A stretch of 64,000 nucleotides of DNA from Cellulosimicrobium marinum (GTDB lineage Bacteria; Actinomycetota; Actinomycetes; Actinomycetales; Cellulomonadaceae). The stretch lies in the NCBI RefSeq assembly GCF_020551945.1, contig NZ_JAJBZH010000001.1, forward strand, positions 190,108 to 254,107, read 5' to 3'. Positions 28,801-36,967 of this stretch are shown here, piece by piece (the first letter of the stretch is position 1; each line of letters starts with the position of its first letter). Made by a program: the position numbers and the translations under genes. Under the pieces are notes generated by a model. It was given only the letters and a program-made list of their open reading frames with translations. It was not told the origin of the DNA and made no database searches.

Positions 28801-29821
28801 GATCGGCGACCCGGGCGACGGCTCGACGGGCGGCTCGGCCGACCCGGCGAAGGCGACGCTCTCGGTCTCCCAGGCGGCCCCCGGCGACCGCGTCACGATC
28901 AGCGGCATCGGCTTCGGCGCGAACGAGGCGGGCATCCGCTCGGAGATCCGCTCGACGCCGCGGACGCTCGCCACGGGCCTCACCGCGAACGCGGGCGGTG
29001 CGGCGAGCGCCACGGTGACGATCCCCACGGACGTCGCCCCGGGCGAGCACACGCTCGCGCTCGTCGGCGCCGACCACGAGGCGACGGCGCCGATCACCAT
29101 CGTCGCCGCGGGCACCACCGGCTCGGGCTCCGACCAGGGCTCGGCGACGGCCACCGAGGAGAAGTGCTTCGCGCAGGGCGTGAACGGCGCGACGCTGACG
29201 TGGGGCGTGAGCGACCGCTTCCGCGCCTACGTGACGGGCCCGATCGCGCAGGGCGCGGTCTCGACGAGCGGCGTGCGGGACAACGGCACGACGTTCACGT
29301 GGAGCGGCGGCACGGGGTCGTTCAACACCGAGCTCGGCAAGGGCCGCGCGAGCTACGGCGGCACCGTGTCCTTCTCCGGGCACGACGGGATCCTCGACCT
29401 GCGGATCTCGAACCCGCGCGTCGTCGTGAACGGCTCCACGGGCACGCTCGTGGTCGACGTGCGGAGCAGCGACATGGAGGGCAACACGTCCTCGTCGAAC
29501 GGTGTCGCGTTCGCGAGCCTGAACCTGTCCGGGGCGAAGTCCACCTCGGGCTCGACGATCACGTGGAGCGGCGCACCCGCGACGCTCACCGCGGCCGGGG
29601 CGGCGGCCTTCGCCGGCTTCTACGAGCCCGGCACGGCGCTCTCGCCCGTGACGTTCTCGTTCCCCGTCGGCGGGGACGTCGCGTGCGACGTGTACTCCGG
29701 GCTCGCGGCCACCGGGTCGGACGAGGGCGACGTCGCGCTCCTCGCGCTCGGCCTGCTGCTCACCGGCGCGCTGCTCGTCGGGGCGGCGCGACGCCGCACC
29801 CGGGCAGGAGCGCTCGCCTGA
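25817..29821 (+). CDS. Multi-domain HtaA heme-binding surface protein with LAxTG sorting signal
   Basis: A 1,334-aa secreted protein. The signal peptide ends at AQA (residue 39-40). HtaA-type domains lie at about 47-195, 820-985 and 1124-1288; the last two contain the GHDG(L/I)LDL stretch with the His that binds heme in corynebacterial HtaA. Between them are an Ig-like repeat (about 205-297), a Glu-Pro linker and two almost identical 113-residue modules. The C-terminus LAATG (1296-1300), a hydrophobic helix and RRR form a class E sortase signal. It likely captures heme at the wall under low iron. No heme ABC transporter is in the window. GTG start with GGGAG upstream. Confidence 0.88.
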   Translation: MRTTLPPRPGRARRGLASLLTGALVAGLAVGGVVAPAQAAEPVEIQSGSATWNFKDSWTNYISNAGGTITPALVGGKSVYPSASGSVDPETGVGEVRLGGSVHYSAHGGALDVTISDTRLAVTSPTTGVLTADFTTAGTVSDDVKVADVVVEAARDGDTLVLTANGPIGAEVGQVDAQLAGYVGQAMSTLTATVTVPEPVAPAAPTTTTLGVDPSGTSAEGGAVTLTATVAPAAAGSVEFRDGGAVLGTQAVSDGVARLEVSDLTAGDHALSAVFTPADAAAFVGSTSATVAHAVTAAEPEPEPEPEPEPEPEPEPEPEPEPQPVADPAVTVSPSGAVDPSVENSFTVSGTGFVGDAAQYGAYVLLGDASIWDGSGPLVASGWLQLAWVRPNQVVDGAFSTTLTVPAGSFDPEVEYVVATSAAHGLSATDRRLDTFTPLEVAVPEPVWEPAIEVFAGDGTTPLGDSEVSLGDTVVVRGSGFDPAGNVGGRGMPIPAHLPQGTYVVFGSFAEAWQPSTGAGSATRKVGSQSWALAADVLDQVPPQFQGAIRAAWTEIAEDGTFEAELVVKNPAALEGGRYGVYTYPASGVVNADQELSVPVAYDVPAPLTVTAESATVEPGGSATLTVSGLVEGDSVAGVTLGGKAATYTRDGDTLVVSIPADAQDGDLTVAVTSTLGVAGSATLTVEAPLVADPKVTVSPSGAVDPSVENSFTVSGTGFVGDAAQYGAYVLLGDASIWDGSGPLVASGWLQLAWVRPNQVVDGAFSTTLTVPAGSFDPEVEYVVATSAAHGLSATDRRLDTFTPVAVQGAEPQPEPSEPTTVGSLAWGVKESFRDYISGPVAKGGATASDGAAVAGDVFTFQQSSAWDAPAAGVVTDYRGTVRFTGHDGLLDLTLTNPAVEITGSGTARLLVDVTSTGLDGSTFDRDGVAFATLALGTPSTGADGAVTYRDAAATLTATGSTAFSGFYPAGTELDDVTFTVGAATSAPGDGDGGSIGDPGDGSTGGSADPAKATLSVSQAAPGDRVTISGIGFGANEAGIRSEIRSTPRTLATGLTANAGGAASATVTIPTDVAPGEHTLALVGADHEATAPITIVAAGTTGSGSDQGSATATEEKCFAQGVNGATLTWGVSDRFRAYVTGPIAQGAVSTSGVRDNGTTFTWSGGTGSFNTELGKGRASYGGTVSFSGHDGILDLRISNPRVVVNGSTGTLVVDVRSSDMEGNTSSSNGVAFASLNLSGAKSTSGSTITWSGAPATLTAAGAAAFAGFYEPGTALSPVTFSFPVGGDVACDVYSGLAATGSDEGDVALLALGLLLTGALLVGAARRRTRAGALA
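26707..26787 (+). repeat. Glu-Pro dipeptide repeat tract
   Basis: About 27 codons of alternating GAG/CCC-type triplets encode a Glu-Pro linker (about residues 298-324) in the HtaA protein. Such EP tracts form stiff wall-spanning stalks in surface proteins and may vary in length. Confidence 0.85.
26790..27129 (+). repeat. 340-bp direct repeat, copy 1, inside the HtaA gene
   Basis: It is almost identical to 27888-28227, exactly 1,098 bp downstream and in frame. I count about four mismatches in 340 bp. It encodes an all-beta module of about 113 residues beginning VTVSPSGAVDPSVENSFTVS. Confidence 0.95.
27888..28227 (+). repeat. 340-bp direct repeat, copy 2, inside the HtaA gene
   Basis: Second copy of the module at 26790-27129. 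Near-identity at the silent sites shows either a recent duplication or continuing gene conversion. Recombination between the copies would delete 1,098 bp in frame. Confidence 0.95.
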
Positions 29822-29840
29822 CGGCCTGAGCCGCAGGAGC

Positions 29841-29881
29841 ACGACGGCGCCCGGTCACCCCAGGTGACCGGGCGCCGTCGT
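29841..29881. terminator. Perfect 19-bp hairpin between convergent genes
   Basis: A perfect 19-bp stem (29841-29859 with 29863-29881) and a CCA loop lie between the HtaA gene and the convergent HAD gene. It probably terminates both. Confidence 0.82.
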
Positions 29882-29897
29882 GCACGGGGCCGGGCGC

Positions 29898-30674
29898 TCA
29901 GACGAGGTCGACGAGGTCCGCGACGGAGTCGACGACCTTGCTCGGCCGGAACGGGTAGCGGTCGACCTCGGACAGGCGCGTCGAGCCCGTCATGACGAGG
30001 TACGTGTACAGGCCGGCCTCGATGCCCGCGACGACGTCGGTGTCCATGCGGTCGCCGATCATCGCGGTCTTCTCGGAGTGCGCGTCGATGCGGTTGAGGG
30101 CCGAGCGGAACATCATCGGGTTGGGCTTGCCGACGAAGTACGGCTTGCGCCCCGTCGCCGACGTGATCATCGCGGCCACGGCGCCCGTCGCGGGCAGCGG
30201 GCCCTCCTGCGAGGGCCCGGTCGTGTCCGGGTTGGTGCAGATGAAGCGGGCGCCACCGAGGATGAGGCGGATCGCCTTGGTGATGGCCTCGAAGGAGTAG
30301 GTGCGGGTCTCGCCGAGGACCACGTAGTCCGGGTCCGACTCCGTGAGCGTGTACCCGGCCTCGTACAGCGCCGTCGTCAGCCCTGCCTCGCCCACGGCGT
30401 ACGCGCTGCCGTTCGGCACCTGGTCGCTGAGGAACTGCGCGGTGGCGAGCGCCGACGTCCAGATCGCCTCCTCCGGCACGTCGATGCCCGACGTCGCGAG
30501 GCGCGCCCGCAGGTCGCGGGCCGTGAAGATCGAGTTGTTCGTGAGGATGAGGAACGGGCGGCCCTTGTCCCGCAGGGCCCGGACGAACTCGGGCGCCCCC
30601 GGGATCGCGTGACCCTCGTGCACGAGCACGCCGTCCATGTCGGTGAGCCACGACTCGGTGGTCCGCTCGGTCAC
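29898..30674 (-). CDS. HAD-IIA family phosphatase (NagD-like)
   Basis: A 258-aa HAD hydrolase of subfamily IIA. Motif I is altered to LTDMDGVLVHEG (still DxD), LTNNS is motif II, and GDRMDTDVVAGIEAGLYTYLVMTGST is motif IV. Residues between about 70 and 190 form the C2 cap. NagD relatives dephosphorylate nucleotides or phosphoglycolate-like esters; the true substrate is unknown. The GTG start has AAGGAG six bases upstream, so this gene has a normal leader. Confidence 0.88.
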   Translation of the reverse strand: MTERTTESWLTDMDGVLVHEGHAIPGAPEFVRALRDKGRPFLILTNNSIFTARDLRARLATSGIDVPEEAIWTSALATAQFLSDQVPNGSAYAVGEAGLTTALYEAGYTLTESDPDYVVLGETRTYSFEAITKAIRLILGGARFICTNPDTTGPSQEGPLPATGAVAAMITSATGRKPYFVGKPNPMMFRSALNRIDAHSEKTAMIGDRMDTDVVAGIEAGLYTYLVMTGSTRLSEVDRYPFRPSKVVDSVADLVDLV

Positions 30675-30757
30675 GCTGCGCTCCTTCTGCCCGGTGATAC
30701 CGCGGCCAGCCTACTGGCCCGCCCCGCCCGGCCACCGGCACCGGCTACCCTTCGCGG

Positions 30758-31738
30758 GTGACGAGCACGCCTGACGAGCAGCCGGTGACCCCCGGGCCCG
30801 ACGAGCACCCCGCGCACCTCGCGCACCGCCGCACCGCGTGGCGCTCCGCGCCCGGCAACGCCGTGCGCGGCGGCCTGGTCGGCGCCGCCGAGTCCGTCCC
30901 CGGCATCTCGGGCGGCACGATCGCGCTCGTCGTGGGTCTCTACGACGACCTCATCGACGCGGCGAGCCAGCTCCTGCACGCGGCGCGCGAGCTCGTCACC
31001 GGGGTCGTGCGGCGCCGCGGCGTCGGCCCCGCGCTGGGTGCGCTGCGCGCCGTCGACTGGCCGCTGCTCGTCCCCGTGCTGCTCGGCATGGTGGTCGTGC
31101 TGCTCCTGTCGCTGCAGCTCGTCGCGCCCCTGCTGGAGTCGAACCCCGTCCCGGTGCGGTCGGTGTTCTTCGGCATGATCGTCGTGTCCGTCGCGGTGCC
31201 CCTGCGCCTCATGCCGGGGCGGTTCCGCGTGCTCGACGGCGTGCTGCTCGCCGTGGCGGCGGTCGTCGGCTTCCTCCTCACGAGCCTGCCTCCCGGGCAG
31301 GTCGACGACCCGTCGCTGTGGCTCGTGTTCCTCGGCGCGGCCGTCGCGATCAACGCGCTCGTGCTACCGGGTGTCTCGGGGTCGTTCGTGCTGCTCGCGA
31401 TGGGCCTGTACGTGCCGGTGCAGGAGGCGGTCTCGGACCGTGACCTCGCGTTCGTCGGCACGTTCGTGCTCGGCGCGGCGATCGGCCTCGGGTCGTTCGT
31501 CAAGCTCCTGCAGTGGCTGCTGCACCACCGCCGGCAGGCGACGATGGCCGTGCTCGCCGGTCTCATGATCGGGTCGCTGCGCGCGCTGTGGCCCTGGCAG
31601 ACCGAGGACGGCACGCTCCTCGCGCCCACCGGATCCGTGCTGGGGCCCGTGCTGCTCGCGCTCGCGGGGGCCGCCGTCGTGCTCGTCGCGATGGTCTGGG
31701 AGGCGCGCGTCACGCGCCGCGCCGCGGTCCGCGCGTGA
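30758..31738 (+). CDS. DUF368 membrane protein (PopT-type undecaprenyl-phosphate carrier)
   Basis: A 326-aa membrane protein with about eight to nine helices and two inverted-repeat signatures, PGISGGTIALVVGLYDDLI near residue 50 and LPGVSGSFVLLAMGLYVPV near 205. DUF368 proteins have been described as carriers (PopT) that return undecaprenyl phosphate across the membrane for wall synthesis. That role here rests on the family. TACCCT is six bases before the GTG, so it is probably leaderless. The trmH-like gene follows 13 bp after its stop. Confidence 0.85.
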   Translation: MTSTPDEQPVTPGPDEHPAHLAHRRTAWRSAPGNAVRGGLVGAAESVPGISGGTIALVVGLYDDLIDAASQLLHAARELVTGVVRRRGVGPALGALRAVDWPLLVPVLLGMVVVLLLSLQLVAPLLESNPVPVRSVFFGMIVVSVAVPLRLMPGRFRVLDGVLLAVAAVVGFLLTSLPPGQVDDPSLWLVFLGAAVAINALVLPGVSGSFVLLAMGLYVPVQEAVSDRDLAFVGTFVLGAAIGLGSFVKLLQWLLHHRRQATMAVLAGLMIGSLRALWPWQTEDGTLLAPTGSVLGPVLLALAGAAVVLVAMVWEARVTRRAAVRA

Positions 31739-31751
31739 CCCGGGGCGCCGC

Positions 31752-32492
31752 GTGACCGACGGGGCGCACCCGCCGGGCGAGGACCGCCTGCGGGACGACG
31801 TGCGCGAGGTCGGCGTCGGGCCGTGGCCGGGCGGGCCGGACGCGTGGCCGCGCGTCGACGCCGCGGGCGCGCCGTCGACCGATCCGCACGACCCCCTCGA
31901 CCCCCGCTACGACCCCGAGCTGCTCGCGCACGGCGACCGGCGCAACGTCGTCGACCGCTACCGGTACTGGACCGTCGAGGCGGTCGTCGCGGACCTCGAC
32001 GCGCGCCGCCCGCCGGGGCGCGCGCTGCACGTCGCGATCGAGAACTGGTCCCACGACCTCAACATCGGGTCCGTGGTGCGCACCGCGAACGCGTTCAACG
32101 CGGCGGGGGTGCACGTCGTCGGCCGGCGCCGCTGGAACCGCCGGGGCGCGATGGTGACCGACCGCTACCTGCACGTGCACCACCACCCCGACGTCGCGCA
32201 CCTCGCCGCGTGGGCCGACGTCGCGGACCTGCCCCTGCTCGGCGTCGACAACGTGCCCGGCTCGGTGCCGATCGAGGGGTACGCGCTGCCGGCGTCGTGC
32301 GTGCTGCTGCTGGGGCAGGAGTCGTCGGGTCTGACGCCCGAGGCGCTCGCCGCGTGCCGCGACGTCCTGCACATCACGCAGACGGGTTCCACGCGCTCGC
32401 TCAACGCGGGCGCCGCGGGCGCGATCGCGCTGCACGCCTGGGCTGCCCGCCACGCCACGGCCGTCCGCGGACCACGGGCCGAACGGCCCTGA
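31752..32492 (+). CDS. TrmH-family RNA 2'-O-methyltransferase
   Basis: A 246-aa SpoU/TrmH methyltransferase with a trefoil-knot fold. The three signature motifs are visible: NIGSVVRTANAFNAAGV (motif 1), LLLGQESSGLTPEAL (motif 2) and ITQTGSTRSLNAGAAGAIALHAW (motif 3). It should methylate a ribose 2'-OH in tRNA or rRNA using SAM; the target nucleotide cannot be told. The N-terminal 75 residues are an extension. It is probably co-transcribed with the DUF368 gene. Confidence 0.88.
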   Translation: MTDGAHPPGEDRLRDDVREVGVGPWPGGPDAWPRVDAAGAPSTDPHDPLDPRYDPELLAHGDRRNVVDRYRYWTVEAVVADLDARRPPGRALHVAIENWSHDLNIGSVVRTANAFNAAGVHVVGRRRWNRRGAMVTDRYLHVHHHPDVAHLAAWADVADLPLLGVDNVPGSVPIEGYALPASCVLLLGQESSGLTPEALAACRDVLHITQTGSTRSLNAGAAGAIALHAWAARHATAVRGPRAERP

Positions 32493-32562
32493 CCGTCCGG
32501 CGCCCATCCGTGCCAGAATTCGAAGGACAGACCACCCCCGCACGACTCCCCAGGAGATCCGC

Positions 32563-33585
32563 ATGCCCATCGCAACCCCCGAGGTCTACGCCGACATGAT
32601 CGACCGGGCGAAGGCAGGCTCGTTCGCCTACCCGGCCGTCAACATCACGTCGTCGCAGACCATCACCGCCGCGCTCCAGGGCTTCGCCGAGGCCGAGTCC
32701 GACGGCATCATCCAGGTCTCCGTGGGTGGCGCCGAGTACGGCTCGGGCGCGACGGTCAAGGACCGCGTCACCGGTTCGCTCGCGCTCGCCGCGTACGCCG
32801 CCGAGGTCGCGAAGAACTACCCCGTGCAGATCGCGATCCACACGGACCACTGCGCCAAGCAGAACCTCGACTCGTGGGTCCGCCCGCTGCTCGCCATCGA
32901 GGCGGAGCAGGTGAAGAACGGCGGCCTGCCGACGTTCCAGTCGCACATGTGGGACGGCTCGTCCGTGCCGCTGGAGGAGAACCTGCAGATCGCCGAGGAG
33001 CTGCTCGAGCTCTCGGTCGCCGCGCGCACGATCCTCGAGATCGAGGTCGGCGTCGTCGGTGGCGAGGAGGACGGCCACGAGGCGGAGATCAACGAGAAGC
33101 TCTACACGACGGTCGAGGACGGCCTCGCGACGGTCCGCGCGCTCGGCACGGGCGAGAAGGGCCGCTACCTCACGGCCCTGACGTTCGGGAACGTGCACGG
33201 CGTGTACAAGCCGGGCGCGGTCAGGCTCCGCCCGGCGCTCCTCAAGGAGATCCAGGAGGGCGTCGGCGCCGAGGTCGGCAAGGCCAACCCGTTCGACCTC
33301 GTGTTCCACGGCGGCTCCGGCTCCACGGCCGAGGAGATCTCCGAGGCGGTCGACAACGGCGTCATCAAGATGAACATCGACACGGACACGCAGTACGCGT
33401 TCACGCGTCCCGTGGTCTCCCACATGTTCACCAACTACGACGGCGTCCTGAAGGTCGACGGCGAGGTCGGGAACAAGAAGGCGTACGACCCGCGCGCCTG
33501 GGGCAAGCTGGCCGAGGCCGGCATGGCCGCGCGCATCGTCGAGGCCGCGCAGCAGCTGCGCTCGGCGGGCCAGAAGCTCCGCTGA
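32563..33585 (+). CDS. fbaA: Fructose-bisphosphate aldolase, class II
   Basis: A 340-aa class IIA aldolase, zinc-dependent, interconverting fructose 1,6-bisphosphate with DHAP and GAP. Visible motifs include AIHTDHCAK with zinc-binding His, the EIEVGVVGGEEDG segment, TFGNVHGVYKPG and VFHGGSGSTAEEI with the second zinc His. Length is typical. AGGAG stands before the ATG. Codon use is the strongly biased kind of a highly expressed gene. A strong hairpin follows. Confidence 0.97.
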   Translation: MPIATPEVYADMIDRAKAGSFAYPAVNITSSQTITAALQGFAEAESDGIIQVSVGGAEYGSGATVKDRVTGSLALAAYAAEVAKNYPVQIAIHTDHCAKQNLDSWVRPLLAIEAEQVKNGGLPTFQSHMWDGSSVPLEENLQIAEELLELSVAARTILEIEVGVVGGEEDGHEAEINEKLYTTVEDGLATVRALGTGEKGRYLTALTFGNVHGVYKPGAVRLRPALLKEIQEGVGAEVGKANPFDLVFHGGSGSTAEEISEAVDNGVIKMNIDTDTQYAFTRPVVSHMFTNYDGVLKVDGEVGNKKAYDPRAWGKLAEAGMAARIVEAAQQLRSAGQKLR

Positions 33586-33618
33586 CCCGACCGGGCCCGA
33601 CGGGCCCGGACGACGGAC

Positions 33619-33650
33619 GACGGCCCCCGCTCCACGGAGCGGGGGCCGTC
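33619..33650 (+). terminator. Hairpin after fbaA
   Basis: A 14-15 bp perfect stem (GACGGCCCCCGCTC pairing with GAGCGGGGGCCGTC) with a very short loop lies 34 bp after the fbaA stop, before the convergent STAS gene. Confidence 0.8.
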
Positions 33651-33698
33651 GCGCGTCCGGCAGGCCGTGCCCGACGTCGCGGGCGTGCGTGCGTCCCG

Positions 33699-34124
33699 TC
33701 AGTCCCGGTCGGTGGGGGAGGGCTGCTCGCGCTCGTCGAGGTCGAACCCGGGGTCGGTGTCGACGATGTCGAGGAGCTCGCCGATCCGGGTCACCTCCAG
33801 CAGGAACCGGACCGTCGGCGGGGCGCGCAGCACCCGGACCCGGTGCGGGCCGCGCGAGGCGAGGCGGGCGAGGAACGCCACGCCGGACGAGTCCATGAAG
33901 GTCACGTGGTGGGCGTCGATCTCGACGGGGAGGCCGGAGTCCTCGGCGGCCGCGGTGGCCTCCTGGAGGTCGGCCCCGAGGTCGGCGTCGATCTCGCCGG
34001 ACAGGACGATGCGCGCACGCGTCGTCCCGACGATGACGTGCACGCTCGCCGGCTCGCCGCTCCCTGCGGGGTCGCCGGCGACGCCGACGGGACGGTCGGC
34101 GGCCGGGGTCGTACCTTCGCGCAC
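33699..34124 (-). CDS. STAS-domain anti-sigma factor antagonist
   Basis: A 141-aa protein with a disordered N-terminus and a STAS domain (about 27-125). The phosphorylation site reads FMDSSGVAFL, with DSSG as in SpoIIAA/RsbV. An acidic tail follows. It should bind an anti-sigma kinase when dephosphorylated and release it when phosphorylated. It is divergent from the phosphatase gene at 34290, its obvious regulator. The GTG start has GGAG upstream. Confidence 0.83.
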   Translation of the reverse strand: MREGTTPAADRPVGVAGDPAGSGEPASVHVIVGTTRARIVLSGEIDADLGADLQEATAAAEDSGLPVEIDAHHVTFMDSSGVAFLARLASRGPHRVRVLRAPPTVRFLLEVTRIGELLDIVDTDPGFDLDEREQPSPTDRD

Positions 34125-34289
34125 CGGCGCTCCTCTCAGCGGGGCTCTCGACCGTCTCCGGTCTCGGGAAGTCCCAATCTACGGTTGAATGTCCAGTCGG
34201 GACAGTAACGCGACCGGGGCGTGCGCAGCCAGAGCCACGCGGGGAGCGCGCGGCTGCGCGCACCGGGAGCAGGAGCCTCGGAGGTGAGC

Positions 34290-36515
34290 ATGGGCGGATC
34301 GCCGGGCCTCGGCACCGACCTGCCCGCGCACGTCCTCGAGCTCTGCGCGCGGGCGATGGAGGGTGCCGGCGTCGCGATGTTCGTCACCGGCTCGCGTGCG
34401 CACGGGATGCCGATCGTGTGGGTGAACAAGGCGTTCGAGCGTCAGACGGGCTTCGCCGCGCAGGACGTCGTCGGGCGCAGCCCTCGCGCCCTGGAGGCGC
34501 TGCTCACCGAGCCGGTGGACGCCGACGAGCTGCGTCTCGCGATCGCCCAGGGCCGGGAGATCACCCAGACGGTGCGGGCCCGTCGCCGGGACGGTGCGCC
34601 CGTGTGGGCCCAGCTCTCGCTCGCTCCGCTGGCGGGTCCCGACGGCGAGGTCACGCACTGGGTCGGGGTCCAGGTCGACGTGTCCGAGCACCTGGAGCGC
34701 TACGCCGCGCAGGTCGCGTCCCTCGCGCTGGAGCGTCGCGAGCGGGCCGTGCTCGACGTCGTCGCGCGAAGCTCGGACCTGCTCGCGGACCTCGACCAGC
34801 CGTACGCGCTGCGCGACATCACGGAGCTGCTCACGGGGTACGTGGTCGACTGGGCCGGGTTCTACCTCAACGACGACGGGCTGCGGTTCGCGGAGGGGGT
34901 GGACACGGCGGCACCGCCGAGCGGGCGCGGACAGCGTCACGGGCGGTACACGCCCGGTGCGCTGGTCTCCGCCTCCGGCCCCCACGACACGGACGCGCTG
35001 GGGGACTCGCCCGTCCCGGACGCCCCCACCCGCGCGCGGCTGGTCGACGTCCCGGACCGGGTCCAGGACCTCCTCGACGGCCGGGTCGAGGGGCCGGTGA
35101 CGCTGGACCTCGGCACGGCGTACCCGCAGTGGTCGGCGTCCGGCTGGATCCAGCGGGACCTGGAGCACCGCCACGCGCGGTTCGCGCAGCGGCCGCGCAC
35201 GGTGACGGTCTTCGCCGTGCCCGGTCGGCGCCGGATCCTCGGTCTGCTCGTGACGAGCGGCGACCCGCACCCGCCCGAGGACGGCTCCGGCGGCGTCGAG
35301 CTGGACGTCCAGGCGGGGGTGCACACCCTCCTGGAGGTCATCGCGCGCCGCGCCGGGACGGCGATCGACAACGTGCGGCTCTACGCCCGGGAGCACCGTC
35401 TCGCGGAGACGCTGCAGCGCGCGATGCTGCCCGAGCAGGCGGACGTCACCGGGCTCGACGTGTGGACGTACTACGCGCCGAACTCCGAGCACGCCCAGGT
35501 GGGCGGGGACTGGTACGACGTCCTGCAGATCACGCCGGACGTCGTCGGCCTGGTCATCGGTGACGTCGTGGGGCACGACGTCGAGGCGGCGGCCGCGATG
35601 GGACAGCTCCGCAGCGTGGTGCGCTCGTACGCGTACGAGCTGACGACGCCCGGCCCGGTGCTGGACCGCGTGGACCAGCTCGTCCAGGGCATGCGGATCC
35701 CGCGCTCCGCGAGCCTCGTCTACGCGGCGCTGACGCGGCCGGACGCGACGGACCCGGACGACGTGTGGCGCATCGAGTACTCCCGCGCGGGCCATCTCCC
35801 GCCGCTCCTGCTGCGCGACGGCGACGTCACCCAGCTCGACGACGCGGGCGGCGCGCTCGTGGGGTTCGGCGCCCGCAGCCGGTCGACCGGGGTCGTGTCG
35901 CTGCGCCCGGGCGACACCCTCGTCTTCTACACCGACGGCCTCATCGAGCGGCGCGACCGCGCGCTGCGGGTGGGCCTGGACGCGCTCGTCGCGGCGTCGG
36001 GCGTCATCACCGCCGTCGACGCCGCGGGCGTGGGCGAGGAGCTGCTGTCCCGTCTCGCGGACGCCCCGGAGGACGACGTCGCCCTCGTCGTCGTGCGCAT
36101 CCCCGACCCGGTGGGTGACGCGTCGGCGGTCGTCCTCAGCCCGCGCAGCCGCCGCTGGCTGCTGCCGAGCGAGCCGGCGTCGATCGGGCGGGCGCGCCAC
36201 GCCGTCGTGCGGACGTGCCAGGCGTGGGGGGTGCGGGACAGCGCGAACGCGGAGCTCGTGGTGTCGGAGCTGGTCGCGAACGGCGTGCTGCACGGGTGGG
36301 GGCACCTCGCGCTGCGCCTGTTCGACACGGGCGACGGGATCCGCGTCGAGGTCGAGGACTCCAACCCCGCACCGCCGGTCCCGACGGACGGTCACGCCAA
36401 CCGCATGGGCGGCTTCGGCATGCAGATCGTGGAGCGGCTCGCGGACTGGGGGTGGCGGCCGACGACGGCCGGCAAGCTCGTGTGGGCGACGCTGCGGCCC
36501 GCGTCCCCCCGCTGA
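34290..36515 (+). CDS. PAS-PP2C (SpoIIE/RsbU) phosphatase fused to a HATPase kinase domain
   Basis: A 741-aa cytoplasmic signalling protein. A PAS domain spans about 20-140 (PIVWVNKAFERQTGF), a GAF-like region about 150-380, a SpoIIE-type PP2C phosphatase about 390-600 with GGDWYDV and GDVVGHDVEAA, and a C-terminal RsbW-like ATP-binding domain about 625-741 with ELVVSELVANGVLHG and GGFGMQIVERLADWG. One protein can thus dephosphorylate STAS antagonists and also phosphorylate or bind them. The ATG at 34290 is chosen for the GGAGG five bases upstream. STAS genes lie on both sides; no sigma factor is in the window. Confidence 0.9.
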   Translation: MGGSPGLGTDLPAHVLELCARAMEGAGVAMFVTGSRAHGMPIVWVNKAFERQTGFAAQDVVGRSPRALEALLTEPVDADELRLAIAQGREITQTVRARRRDGAPVWAQLSLAPLAGPDGEVTHWVGVQVDVSEHLERYAAQVASLALERRERAVLDVVARSSDLLADLDQPYALRDITELLTGYVVDWAGFYLNDDGLRFAEGVDTAAPPSGRGQRHGRYTPGALVSASGPHDTDALGDSPVPDAPTRARLVDVPDRVQDLLDGRVEGPVTLDLGTAYPQWSASGWIQRDLEHRHARFAQRPRTVTVFAVPGRRRILGLLVTSGDPHPPEDGSGGVELDVQAGVHTLLEVIARRAGTAIDNVRLYAREHRLAETLQRAMLPEQADVTGLDVWTYYAPNSEHAQVGGDWYDVLQITPDVVGLVIGDVVGHDVEAAAAMGQLRSVVRSYAYELTTPGPVLDRVDQLVQGMRIPRSASLVYAALTRPDATDPDDVWRIEYSRAGHLPPLLLRDGDVTQLDDAGGALVGFGARSRSTGVVSLRPGDTLVFYTDGLIERRDRALRVGLDALVAASGVITAVDAAGVGEELLSRLADAPEDDVALVVVRIPDPVGDASAVVLSPRSRRWLLPSEPASIGRARHAVVRTCQAWGVRDSANAELVVSELVANGVLHGWGHLALRLFDTGDGIRVEVEDSNPAPPVPTDGHANRMGGFGMQIVERLADWGWRPTTAGKLVWATLRPASPR

Positions 36516-36561
36516 GTCCTGCGCCGTTCGCTCGCTTCGGGCGCCCGCGTGGTCGGGCCGG

Positions 36562-36924
36562 TCAGGTGCGGGGCTCGACCTTGGCGAAGCCCGACGGCGG
36601 CGTGGCGGGCTCGCAGCGGTGGTCGCCGTCGATGCGGAACAGCTCGAGCGCCCCGCACACCTCGAGGACGAACAGGTCGCGGTCGTCGCACCCGCGCAGC
36701 ACCGTGGCCCCGCCGCGCTTGCGACCGGCGTCGGCGAGGGAGATGAGGAACGCGGCGCCGGTGGAGTCCATGAACGTGACGCGGCACATGTCGATGACGA
36801 GGAGCTGACGCCGCAGCCCCACCACCCGGGCCGCGATCTCGGGGAACTGGTCGCGCTCGGCGAGATCCAGGTCCCCGGCGATGACGAGGGTCGTCGTCGC
36901 AGGGGAGGTGGCGATCTCGATCAT
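36562..36924 (-). CDS. Second STAS-domain anti-sigma factor antagonist
   Basis: A 120-aa STAS protein. The core holds VIAGDLDLAERDQFPE and the phospho-site FMDSTGAAFLISLADAG, with Ser-Thr in place of Ser-Ser. It is convergent with the phosphatase gene. The ATG at 36924 follows TAGAGT by seven bases, so it is probably leaderless; longer forms of the frame run into a hairpin and are rejected. With the STAS at 33699 it gives the phosphatase two candidate substrates. Confidence 0.83.
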   Translation of the reverse strand: MIEIATSPATTTLVIAGDLDLAERDQFPEIAARVVGLRRQLLVIDMCRVTFMDSTGAAFLISLADAGRKRGGATVLRGCDDRDLFVLEVCGALELFRIDGDHRCEPATPPSGFAKVEPRT

Positions 36925-36967
36925 GCCCTCGACTCTAGACGCCGCTCCGGCAGCATGCCCGTCCACG

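Noticed and set aside
25790-29842. A 1,350-codon open frame on the minus strand opposite the HtaA gene
   Set aside because: It is Arg/Val/Gly-rich, has no domain, and mirrors the third-position GC bias of the HtaA gene; it also spans the iron-box-side start of that gene.
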